From Streptomyces hayashii (GTDB lineage Bacteria > Actinomycetota > Actinomycetes > Streptomycetales > Streptomycetaceae): a stretch of DNA of 64,000 bases. The notes under the pieces are model-generated. The model made no database searches. It was not told the origin of the DNA and was given only the letters and a program-made list of their open reading frames with translations. The stretch covers positions 1 through 64,000 of the forward strand of contig NZ_JAHHIU010000080.1 of the NCBI RefSeq assembly GCF_024539815.1. Direction: 5' to 3'. Every line of letters begins with the position of its first letter. The stretch's first letter is position 1. A program made the position numbers and the translations under genes. Positions 17,840-25,487 of the stretch are shown piece by piece.

Positions 17840-18736
17840 TTACTTGCCGCCGGTGGTCGCGATGCCCCGCAGCAGGAAGCGCTGCCCGGCGAGGAAGACG
17901 AGGAAGACGGGAACGAGCGACACGACGCTCATGGCGAACACCGAGCCCCAGTCCGTCGCGCTCTGCTGGTCCACGAAGGTGCGCAACGCGAGAGGCGTGG
18001 TGTACATGTCCGGGTCTGTCAGGTAAATGAGCTGGGTGTAGAAGTCGTTCCAGGTCCAGATGAAGGTGAAGATCGCGGTCGTCGCCAGGGCCGGGACCAT
18101 CAGCGGCAGGATGACGTGGAAGAAGATCCGCGCGTGCCCGGCGCCGTCGATCCGCGCCGCCTCGTCGATCTCGCGCGGGATGCCCCGGATGAACTGCACC
18201 ATGAGGAAGATGAAGAAGGCGTCGGTCGCCAGGAACTTCGGCACGATGAGGGGCAGGAACGTGTTGACCCAGCCGAGCTCCGAGTAGAGGACGTACTGGG
18301 GCACGATGATCACGTGGATCGGCAGCATGATGGTGACGAGCATGATGGCGAACAACACGCGCTTCGCCCGGAATTCGAGTCTGGCGAACGCGTACGCGGC
18401 CAGGGAGCAGGCGAGGAGGTTCCCGAGGATCGCGCCGGTGACGACGATCGCCGAGTTGATCATGTAGTGACTGAACGGTTGGGAGAAGGCGTTCCAGCCG
18501 TTGCTGTAGTTCTCGAAGTGCGGGTGCGTCAGGGCGAGTCCCGCACTGCGGAAGATCTCATTGTTGGGACGCAGCGAGCTGACCACCATCCACAGGACGG
18601 GGTACAGCATCGTGAGGGCGCAGAGGGCCAACAGGCAGTGCTTGACGGGGGCGCGCACGGCGCGCCTGACCCGGCGTATGGCGTGCGGGCGGGGGGCGGG
18701 AAGCGCGGGGGGTACGACTTCGGTGCGGTCAGTCAT
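17840..18736 (-). CDS. sugar ABC transporter permease (MalG type)
   Basis: Inner-membrane permease, 298 residues, six predicted membrane spans (first near 35-55, last near 270-290). The cytoplasmic EAA loop for contact with the ATPase is EIDEAARIDGAGHARIFFHVILPL starting near residue 190, written here only as EIDEAARIDG. A long basic N-terminal tail precedes the first span. It overlaps the upstream permease gene by 8 bp, indicating translational coupling. It should form the channel with the neighbouring MalF-type subunit and receive oligosaccharide from the binding protein encoded downstream. Confidence 0.93.
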   Translation of the reverse strand: MTDRTEVVPPALPAPRPHAIRRVRRAVRAPVKHCLLALCALTMLYPVLWMVVSSLRPNNEIFRSAGLALTHPHFENYSNGWNAFSQPFSHYMINSAIVVTGAILGNLLACSLAAYAFARLEFRAKRVLFAIMLVTIMLPIHVIIVPQYVLYSELGWVNTFLPLIVPKFLATDAFFIFLMVQFIRGIPREIDEAARIDGAGHARIFFHVILPLMVPALATTAIFTFIWTWNDFYTQLIYLTDPDMYTTPLALRTFVDQQSATDWGSVFAMSVVSLVPVFLVFLAGQRFLLRGIATTGGK

Positions 18737-19649
18737 CGTAGAACACCCAGTACTTTGAGGCCCAGAAGTTGACGGCGGTGAAGGCCGCGACGATGAGCAG
18801 CAGGACCCACGCGAGCGCGGACGCGTACCCCATGTCGAAGTGGCCGAACCCGCGCTGGTACAGGTACAGCGAGAAGAAGAGGGTGGAGTCGGCGGGCCCT
18901 CCGGTACCGCCGGAGACCACGAAGGCCTGGGTGAAGGTCTGGAAGGCGTGGATGATCTGCAGCACCAGGTTGAAGAAGATGATGGGCGTCAGCAGCGGAA
19001 TGGTGATGCTGCGGAACTGGCGCCAGCGCTTCGCGCCGTCGACGGAGGCCGCCTCGTAGAGGGAGGTCGGAATCTGCCGCAGCCCGGCGAGGAAGATCAC
19101 CATGGGTGAGCCGAAGGTCCAGACGTTCAGGACGACGAGGGTCGACAGCGCCGTTCCCGGCTCCGAGATCCACCCCTGCCCCTGGACGCCGACGAGGGCC
19201 AGGGCCTCGTTGACGAGGCCGTTGGTCCCGAACATCGCGCGCCACAGTACGGCGATCGCCACGCTGCCGCCGATCAGTGACGGCAGGTAGAAGACGGAAC
19301 GGTAGAAGGCAAGACCCCGTACTCCCTTGTCCAGCACGAGGGCGAGTCCGAGGGCCATCGCCAGCTGCAACGGCACGGAGACGAGGACGTAGCTGAACGT
19401 CACCTCAAGCGACTTGTGCAGGCGCTCGTCGTCGAGCATGCGCGTCCAGTTCTCGACTCCGTTGAACTGCGGCGGCTGCAAGAGGTTGTACTTGGTGAAG
19501 CTGAGGTAGAGCGAGGCCAGCATCGGGCCGAGAGTGATCCCGAAGAGCCCGACGAACCATGGCAGTAGGAAGAAGAACGCCGCCTTGTTCTGCTGTCGCG
19601 CGCCCCGTTGGGACCCGCGCAGCCGGCGTAGTTCGTTGATGGAGCTCAC
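18729..19649 (-). CDS. sugar ABC transporter permease (MalF type)
   Basis: First gene of the importer unit, 306 residues with six membrane spans. EAA loop at about residue 205 (LYEAASVDGAKRWRQF). GTG start at 19649 with GGGAGCA upstream. A clear promoter with two operator copies lies in the divergent gap to the LacI gene, so uptake should be induced by the locus substrate. With the MalG-type protein it makes the membrane channel of a CUT1-like oligosaccharide importer. Confidence 0.93.
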   Translation of the reverse strand: MSSINELRRLRGSQRGARQQNKAAFFFLLPWFVGLFGITLGPMLASLYLSFTKYNLLQPPQFNGVENWTRMLDDERLHKSLEVTFSYVLVSVPLQLAMALGLALVLDKGVRGLAFYRSVFYLPSLIGGSVAIAVLWRAMFGTNGLVNEALALVGVQGQGWISEPGTALSTLVVLNVWTFGSPMVIFLAGLRQIPTSLYEAASVDGAKRWRQFRSITIPLLTPIIFFNLVLQIIHAFQTFTQAFVVSGGTGGPADSTLFFSLYLYQRGFGHFDMGYASALAWVLLLIVAAFTAVNFWASKYWVFYDD

Positions 19650-19721
19650 GGCACTGCTCCCTTGAGCGGCGGCATCTGCAGACAGTGGTGCGAGCCCGTC
19701 CCGGGCCTCGCGTCATCCCGA

Positions 19722-19782
19722 AAAGTGATCGTTCACTTTGTGGGTTGCGAGGACCATAGTGAACGATCACTTTTTACGTCAA
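19722..19782 (-). promoter_or_regulatory. importer promoter with two LacI operators
   Basis: On the minus strand TTGACG (19782-19777) and TATGGT (19758-19753) are 18 bases apart. The spacer is filled by operator AGTGAACGATCACT (19758-19771), and a second copy AAAGTGATCGTTCACTTT (19722-19739) lies just past the likely transcript start. Both have perfect arms around a 4-base centre; their centres are 34 bp apart, about three helical turns, which fits two dimers on one face. The LacI gene starts divergently at 19835. Confidence 0.85.
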
Positions 19783-19834
19783 GAGTGTGTAGTCTCTGAC
19801 TTCACCGAACGTTGGCGGAAGGCGGGGGAAGCGG

Positions 19835-20869
19835 ATGGATGGCGCTGACACGGCGCGACGACGGCCTACGATCACCGATGTGGCGCGGCTCGCCGGCGTG
19901 TCACCCCAGACGGTGTCGCGGTATCTGCGGTTCAACGGCGGACTGAAGCCGGCGACCCTGGAAAGCGTGGAGAAGGCCATACGGGAGCTGGACTACCGTC
20001 CCAACCTGGTGGCGCGGTCGATGCGCACGCGGAAGACCGGCCGACTGGCGATCCTCATGCCCGCCATGGCCTTCAACCCCTCGCGCATGCTGGCGGGCGC
20101 CGGTGCGACGGCGCAGGACGCAGGGTTCTTCGTGGATGTCGTGAGCGCCGGGGGCGGCGTACGCGCGAGGAGCGACCGCCTGCTGGAGCTCGCCGATTCG
20201 GGACAGTACGAGGGCATGCTCTCCCTCGCTCCCGTGCTTCCCGACGTGGAGAGCAAACTGCACCAGAGGACGGCCGTGGTGATCTCGGCCGACTTCGACG
20301 ACGAGATGCGTGGCATCGGGCAACTGGCCGACGCCACGCCCCTGGTGCGGATGATCGAGCACCTGGCGGCGCTCGGTCACTCCCGGTTCCTCCATGTGGC
20401 GGGCGACGCCCAGTTCGCCTCCGCGAGGGCGCGCAAGCAGAGCTATCTGGAGACCGTCGAACGCCTCGGGGTCGAGTCCGTCGGAGTCTTCGACGGAGAC
20501 TGGTCGGGAGAATCCGGCATCGAGGCGATTCGGTCGCTCCCGAGCCATGCGCGGCCGACCGCGGTGATCGCGGCCAACGACCTCGTCGCCGCCGGTGTCG
20601 TCCGGGGCGCCCGGGAGCGCGGCTGGGACGTGCCGGGCGACCTCAGCGTGACCGGTTGGGACAACGCCGGGGTCGGGCAGTTCATGACCCCGTCTCTGAC
20701 CACCGTCGACGTGGAGCTCGAACAACTGGGCAGTACGGCCATGGCCAAGCTGATCGCAGGTCTGAGGGACAGCGCGCCCGAGACGACCGAGGGCTCCCTG
20801 TTCCGGATCATCTGGCGGGAGTCGACGGCCGAGCCGCCTGCGGCAGGGCGTCCCGGTCGCGGGCGGTGA
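19835..20869 (+). CDS. LacI-family repressor of the RG-I importer
   Basis: 344 residues. N-terminal helix-turn-helix ITDVARLAGVSPQTVSRYLR near residues 13-32, hinge helix near 60, then a periplasmic-binding-like sensor domain (ADFDDEMRGIG, AVIAANDLVAAGV, VTGWDNAGVGQF). ATG preceded by GGGGGAAG. It is divergent from the permease genes and its gap holds two operator copies; a third copy precedes the galactanase gene. Those facts point to a local repressor that autoregulates. The inducer is not known; an RG-I-derived oligosaccharide or galactobiose is plausible. Confidence 0.92.
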   Translation: MDGADTARRRPTITDVARLAGVSPQTVSRYLRFNGGLKPATLESVEKAIRELDYRPNLVARSMRTRKTGRLAILMPAMAFNPSRMLAGAGATAQDAGFFVDVVSAGGGVRARSDRLLELADSGQYEGMLSLAPVLPDVESKLHQRTAVVISADFDDEMRGIGQLADATPLVRMIEHLAALGHSRFLHVAGDAQFASARARKQSYLETVERLGVESVGVFDGDWSGESGIEAIRSLPSHARPTAVIAANDLVAAGVVRGARERGWDVPGDLSVTGWDNAGVGQFMTPSLTTVDVELEQLGSTAMAKLIAGLRDSAPETTEGSLFRIIWRESTAEPPAAGRPGRGR

Positions 20870-20996
20870 CCAGCGCCGCCGGGGCGGGCGGAGAGCAGGC
20901 GGACCATGTCCGTCCCCTGCGCCTGCACCGCCCATCCGGCCCGGCCTTGGGCGCGAGCTGAACCGGTCGCGCACGCCGCGCCTCCTCAGATGCCCC

Positions 20997-21713
20997 TCAC
21001 CCTCGGTTCGCGTAGACGTCAAGTCGACCGCACATGCCGAACTTCCCCCGGGCGACGGGCTGTTCGGAGCTCACGGCGGCATCTGCGAGGTGGGGGGACT
21101 CTCCGCCCTCCAGCCAGTCGAGCTGCGCCGCAGTGGCCGCGGCGGAGGCCTCGGCGCCTAGTCGCCACCGCTCGCGCCACTCGGCGATGCGGGGCCTTAC
21201 CAGCGCGGCGGCGGCACGGTGGAATGCGGTCAGGGCCTCTGGCCCCTCGGCCTCCCGAAGTGCCCGGTAGCCCTCCAGGGCGAGGTCCCGCCGGGCCCGG
21301 GCGACGCGCTCCTGCTCCTCCTCGGGCGCGTCGGCCGGGATGGCGGTGGCGGCGGCGTACGTCTGCGGATCGGTCAGGTACTCCGGGGGCAGGGTGAGGA
21401 CCGCGTCCCCCGCCTCCGGCAGTCCGCTGTTCTGCATCAGAACGGTGATGCGCAGATCACCCTCGTTGACCAGCCGGTGGATGGTGCCCGGTGTGAACCA
21501 GGCGACCGTGCCGGCCTGGAGCGGGGTGACCTCGTACCCGGAAGAGGTCAGCGTCTGCACGGCCCCGCGTCCGCCGGTGACGACGTAGGCCTCTGAACAC
21601 GCCAGGTGCATGTGAGGCGTGCCGCCGCACGCCCCGTCGGCGGCAGGCCAGTCGTACACCGACAGATGCGAGATGGCGACGCCCCCGGGCAATCCGGTGT
21701 TGGTTGTGTTCAT
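20997..21713 (-). CDS. cupin-domain protein
   Basis: 238 residues, cytosolic. The cupin barrel spans about residues 10-110: metal-site motif 1 is HMHLACSEAYVVTGGRG (His, His, Glu near 34-43), motif 2 is AWFTPGTIHRLVNEG with a His near 79. The second half is helical, with LEGYRALREAEG and LVRPRIAEWRERW. Such proteins are often sugar isomerases or sensory barrels in carbohydrate loci. It is divergent from a cytosolic SGNH hydrolase and is driven by a promoter that overlaps a perfect 16-bp operator. Confidence 0.75.
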   Translation of the reverse strand: MNTTNTGLPGGVAISHLSVYDWPAADGACGGTPHMHLACSEAYVVTGGRGAVQTLTSSGYEVTPLQAGTVAWFTPGTIHRLVNEGDLRITVLMQNSGLPEAGDAVLTLPPEYLTDPQTYAAATAIPADAPEEEQERVARARRDLALEGYRALREAEGPEALTAFHRAAAALVRPRIAEWRERWRLGAEASAAATAAQLDWLEGGESPHLADAAVSSEQPVARGKFGMCGRLDVYANRG

Positions 21714-21739
21714 GCCTGTGTCAACTCTCCAGTTCCATG

Positions 21740-21793
21740 CAGAAAGCGCTTTCTGTCTCTCTTAATTTACGCGCCAACCGCCCAATCGGTCAA
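21740..21793 (-). promoter_or_regulatory. cupin promoter with CAGAAAGCGCTTTCTG operator
   Basis: TTGACC (21793-21788) and TAAATT (21769-21764) are separated by 18 bases on the minus strand. The perfect 16-bp palindrome CAGAAAGCGCTTTCTG (21740-21755) begins just after the expected transcript start, the classic block for a LacI-family repressor. Confidence 0.8.
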
Positions 21794-21842
21794 TGTTCTG
21801 TCTAAAATCAGACCCGAATGATGAATTCACGAGGAGGATGAT

Positions 21843-22487
21843 GTGGACAATGCGTTGACAGGGAAGAGTGTCTATGCTTTCGGTGACAGCATTGTGTACG
21901 GACACGTGTATCCGCACAGTTTCGTGGACGTCGTCGCGGAGCGCGAGGGCATGGTCCTCACCAAGTTCGCCCGGAACGGCGCGACCATAGGCGTCGATCC
22001 CCATGCTTCCGGAGGACAGATACTCACGCAGGTCGAGCAAGCGACCGACATCGCGCCGGACTTCGTCATCTTCGACGGGGGCGTCAATGACGCGCAGTCC
22101 ATTTTCCGGGACCGCGCGTACACGCTCGGCGCCTACGCCGAAGAGCTGGAGAAGACGCTGCACTCCATGGAGCGGAAGTGGCGGACCGCCCGCATCGTGT
22201 ACGTCGCCGCCCACAAGCTCGGCTCCCGGGACTGGGGCACTCAGGTGGCACTGCGCGAGGCTACCCTGGAAGCCTGCCGCAAGCGGGACGTCGCCGTTGC
22301 CGATGTCTTCGGAGAGACGACGTTCGACACACGCGATGACATCCAGCGTGCGAAATACACCTTCGACGACCTGGTCAACGGTTTCCCCGGCACCGAGGGA
22401 TCGGGAACGCATCCCAACGACGCCGCTATCACTGCTTTCTATGTGCCGGTGGTGAGTGCCACACTGCAGCAGATTCCATCACGGTGA
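21843..22487 (+). CDS. cytosolic SGNH/GDSL-family hydrolase
   Basis: 214 residues, no signal peptide. Block I is AFGDSIVYGH with Ser near residue 15, block II FARNGATIG with the Gly near 46, block III IFDGGVNDAQ with Asn near 80, block V GTHPNDAAI with Asp/His near 193. GTG start with GAGGAGG six bases upstream. It probably deacetylates imported oligosaccharides, complementing the two secreted acetylesterases; this is inference from context. Transcribed divergently from the cupin gene and ended by a very strong hairpin. Confidence 0.85.
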   Translation: MDNALTGKSVYAFGDSIVYGHVYPHSFVDVVAEREGMVLTKFARNGATIGVDPHASGGQILTQVEQATDIAPDFVIFDGGVNDAQSIFRDRAYTLGAYAEELEKTLHSMERKWRTARIVYVAAHKLGSRDWGTQVALREATLEACRKRDVAVADVFGETTFDTRDDIQRAKYTFDDLVNGFPGTEGSGTHPNDAAITAFYVPVVSATLQQIPSR

Positions 22488-22496
22488 TCAGTCGGC

Positions 22497-22538
22497 AATA
22501 GGAGCTGCCTGGCCGGTATCGGCCAGGCAGCTCCTATT
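22497..22538. terminator. perfect 18-bp hairpin terminator
   Basis: Bases 22497-22514 pair without mismatch to 22521-22538 (core GGAGCTGCCTGGCC / GGCCAGGCAGCTCC) around the 6-base loop GGTATC, followed by CCTCTTT. It lies between convergent genes and should stop both. Confidence 0.92.
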
Positions 22539-22646
22539 CCTCTTTCCCGTGCGTCACTCTGAGCTGAGAATCATGGCGGAGGGGGAAGCGCTTACTGGAT
22601 AGGAAAGCCTACCGCAATGCTCACACCACCACCCTCGCCACTCATT

Positions 22647-24920
22647 TCACGGGCCGAATGCGGTGCCGCGCGAGATCCCGACGTCGTCCACATGCACCGC
22701 CCCGCGCTCGCCACCGTTCGAGTACCACGCGACCTTCGCGATCCCTGGCATCGAGGTGCGGAACGCGGCGTCGTTCAGCACGCGGCGACCGTCGACGTCC
22801 AGGTCGAAGCGCTGGTTCACGGTGTCCACGGTGAGCGTGACCCGGTACCACTTGCCGTTGGTGTACGTACCGATCACCGTGTCCGTGGTCCCCTTGTACG
22901 CGTGGATCTGGCCGCGGGCGAAGGCGACGCTGACGGCCGGAGCACCGGAGGCGTTGTACAGGTAGGGCAGTCCGAACCAGCCGGCCTGCGTGTCGTTGCG
23001 CATCACCTGCGTGTCGATGGTCACCACGCCCTGCAGCGGGGTGCTGAAGAGGCGGGCGAGGTTGGTCCCGTCGGTTCCGCCGCCTTCGATGGTGCGGGTC
23101 AGCCGGACGCTCTTGTCGGTGGCGGACGGCGTCTCCACCACGGAGACGTCGTTGTTGGTCGAGATGACTCGCCATCCGTTGGTCCCGTTGGCGAGCGCGC
23201 CGGTCGTCAGACCATCGAACGTGTCCGTGAACGCGATGTCGGGTGCGCCGCGTTCGAAGGCGCCGATCTCCGGACCGTTCCCGATCGGCACGGTTGCCCC
23301 GGCGTAGTCGAGGCCGCCGTTGCCGGTGACCGTGGCTCCGGCGTCGAGGAACACCGATGCCGACTGGAGCGCGAAGTTCGCCGCCGTGTCGAGTCTCGGG
23401 CCGTTCTCGTCGCCGTACGGCCCCGTGACGGAGGCGTTCACGAACTGCGGAGCGCCGATCACGGCGTTCGCGTCCGACGCCGGCCGAGTGGTGAGGTTGG
23501 ACGAGTATCCGTTGTTGTTGTAGGTGATGCTCGACGGTTGTATGAACTGGGGGGCGGACTGACCGGAGACGAACAGGTTGTTCGTGAACGTCGCCTTGCC
23601 GGAGACACCGCCGGTCACCATGTTCGGCGAATTGGTGTTGGCGACAGTGTTGTTGTAGATGTTCGCCACCGTGCCGCTCTGCTGCGACATGTGGATGTTC
23701 CACCGTGTGCTGCCGGTGATGACGTTGTAGCGGAGCACCACGCTGCCGAACTTGACCGCGGAGTTGCACGCGCACAGCAGGATGCCGTCGCCGTTGTCGT
23801 GAAGATAGTTGTACTGGAACACCTGGTTGGTGGTGCCGATGTCGGGGTCCAGGGCGTTCTGGTCGGCACCGCCCGAAGAGAGGTGGGTGCCCATGATCTC
23901 GTTGTGCTGGATAGTGACGCTGTCGGCCATGTTGGTCTCGACGCCGGAGACGCCGACCCGGTCGATCACGTTGCCCTCGACGAGTCCGCCGCGGACGCCG
24001 GTGAGGTAGATGCCGTTGCAGCCGTAGGGCGTGTTCGCCTGCGTGATGTAGTTGCCGCGGAACGTGACGTCGGTGTACGGCGTGTAGGCGGGGTCGGTGG
24101 CCGTGGCGCGCTTGCCCCAGCCTGTGAAGACGGCACCGGGCGCGTCACCGGCGTACTGCTTCGTGACGATCCCGCTGAACGAGGTGTTCTTGATGGTGGA
24201 GTTCTCCACGGTGATGCCGTCGAGAACCGTCGGGGCGCCGGGCGCGGTGACGTCCTGGACACCGGTGAGGAAGGCGATGCCGCCGGTGTCCTTCGAGCGG
24301 TCCCAGCCCTGCTGGAAGGTGATGCCCGGCTTGTTGTCGGCGGTGCTGCCGCCGACCCACTTGACCTCGCCGGTGACGTCGTGCACGTCCACCGAGTCGA
24401 TCACGAAGTGGTGCAGGGTCTGGCCGTTGTCACCGTGCACGCCGATGCCCCGGAGGTCGCCGAGCTTCGAACCGTCTGTCGTCCCGGTGGGCACCGCGTT
24501 CGACACGTCGAGGTTGCGGATCTCCCAGTACTGCTGGTTGTTCAGTCGCACCGCGTCGCCGACTGTGCCCTGGCCTGCGATCTTCGGCTTGGCGCCCGTT
24601 CCGTAGCTGTCGATGGCGATCGGTGCGCCGTCGGCGCCGGACCCCTTCGGCCAGAGCTGGCCGGTCCAGCTGTCACCTGCCTCGAAGCGAATCGTGTCGC
24701 CGGGCTGGAACGTCGTTGCGTTCACCTTGCTCAGGGAGCGCCAGGGCACGCTGCTGCTGGTTCCGACGTTGTTGTCGCTGCCGTTCGCGCTCACGAAGTA
24801 CGTGGTGCCCGCGGCGAAGGCCCGCTGCGCGGGTATGAGCACGATCGACGCGAGCACGACTGCCAGCGCGCACAGTGCGGCGGCTGCTGCTTGTGACACA
24901 AGTCTTCGGTTGACGGTCAT
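22647..24920 (-). CDS. secreted right-handed beta-helix protein, probable pectin-active lyase/hydrolase
   Basis: 757 residues. Sec signal peptide (about 1-37, ending AFAAG). Residues about 40-560 start with TTYFVSANGSDNNVGT and run through repeated beta-helix rungs (VIDSVDVHDVTG, GITVENSTIKN, VTIQHNEIMG, GILLCACNSAVKFGS), as in PL9/PL1-like and other pectin-active helices; the catalytic residues cannot be fixed from sequence. Residues about 590-757 form a beta-sandwich of the LamG/concanavalin type (GWFGLPYLYN, WYRVTLTVDT). ATG at 24920 with AGAAGAGG upstream. It shares a distinctive promoter element with the GH59 gene. Confidence 0.85.
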   Translation of the reverse strand: MTVNRRLVSQAAAAALCALAVVLASIVLIPAQRAFAAGTTYFVSANGSDNNVGTSSSVPWRSLSKVNATTFQPGDTIRFEAGDSWTGQLWPKGSGADGAPIAIDSYGTGAKPKIAGQGTVGDAVRLNNQQYWEIRNLDVSNAVPTGTTDGSKLGDLRGIGVHGDNGQTLHHFVIDSVDVHDVTGEVKWVGGSTADNKPGITFQQGWDRSKDTGGIAFLTGVQDVTAPGAPTVLDGITVENSTIKNTSFSGIVTKQYAGDAPGAVFTGWGKRATATDPAYTPYTDVTFRGNYITQANTPYGCNGIYLTGVRGGLVEGNVIDRVGVSGVETNMADSVTIQHNEIMGTHLSSGGADQNALDPDIGTTNQVFQYNYLHDNGDGILLCACNSAVKFGSVVLRYNVITGSTRWNIHMSQQSGTVANIYNNTVANTNSPNMVTGGVSGKATFTNNLFVSGQSAPQFIQPSSITYNNNGYSSNLTTRPASDANAVIGAPQFVNASVTGPYGDENGPRLDTAANFALQSASVFLDAGATVTGNGGLDYAGATVPIGNGPEIGAFERGAPDIAFTDTFDGLTTGALANGTNGWRVISTNNDVSVVETPSATDKSVRLTRTIEGGGTDGTNLARLFSTPLQGVVTIDTQVMRNDTQAGWFGLPYLYNASGAPAVSVAFARGQIHAYKGTTDTVIGTYTNGKWYRVTLTVDTVNQRFDLDVDGRRVLNDAAFRTSMPGIAKVAWYSNGGERGAVHVDDVGISRGTAFGP

Positions 24921-25198
24921 GGTCCTCTTCTTGTCGTCTGCGGTGGTGAGGTACTGACTCCTGTCATGGCGCCTCCGGAGGAGGCGCCCTGTAACGACCC
25001 GGGGCGGAAACGGTTCGGGACCGTGCGGCGGACGCACCGGCGGATGCCCGACGTCATGGGATCCGGGCCGGCCGGACATGCCCAGTCGGGAGCGGAGACC
25101 GATGGCGGCTCCAGGCGTCTTGATGGCGGTGTCACAGTGCCCTCCCGTATGTGAAGCCGACGTTCGGCAGCCTCGTGCTTGTCCTGGCGGGCGTACTG

Positions 25199-25246
25199 GG
25201 AAAACGTATTCCGCGCAGTGTGCCCAGCGGACCTTGAGTGCGTCAA
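25199..25246 (-). promoter_or_regulatory. promoter/operator element, copy 1 (before the beta-helix gene)
   Basis: On the minus strand TTGACG (25246-25241) is followed after 16 bases by GGCACACTGCGCGG and then the semi-palindrome GGAATACGTTTTCC (25212-25199). The same parts at identical spacing recur at 28085-28132. The leader to the ATG at 24920 would be about 290 bases. In the 567-bp gap 24921-25487 I see no gene besides this and the hairpin below. Confidence 0.75.
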
Positions 25247-25422
25247 GGTTTCGAGCAGATGAACGCGGCAGCGCTGTGGGGCTCCTCGGAAGCCGACGGC
25301 ACCGTGCGAAAGCCGGCTCGGGCGCCGGCCCGGTCTGCCGTCGAACGGTGCGCGCACTGGCCGCTCACGTACCCGTCGCCCGGCGGGCGCGGGAGCGCAG
25401 GCCGAACTCAGGGTTCCTGGCG

Positions 25423-25464
25423 CATGGGCGGGGAGGCCGGCGACGGGGACCTGCCCCGCCCATG
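25423..25464 (-). terminator. hairpin after the GH59 gene
   Basis: CATGGGCGGGG (25423-25433) pairs perfectly with CCCCGCCCATG (25454-25464), 11 bp, about 25 bases beyond the GH59 stop on the minus strand. Confidence 0.75.
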
Positions 25465-25487
25465 GGATCGGTCGGGTACTCAGTCGG

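Noticed and set aside
22586..22593. AAGCGCTT, resembling the cupin operator core
   Set aside because: It lies between convergent gene ends, where an operator has nothing to control, and its flanks are not symmetric.
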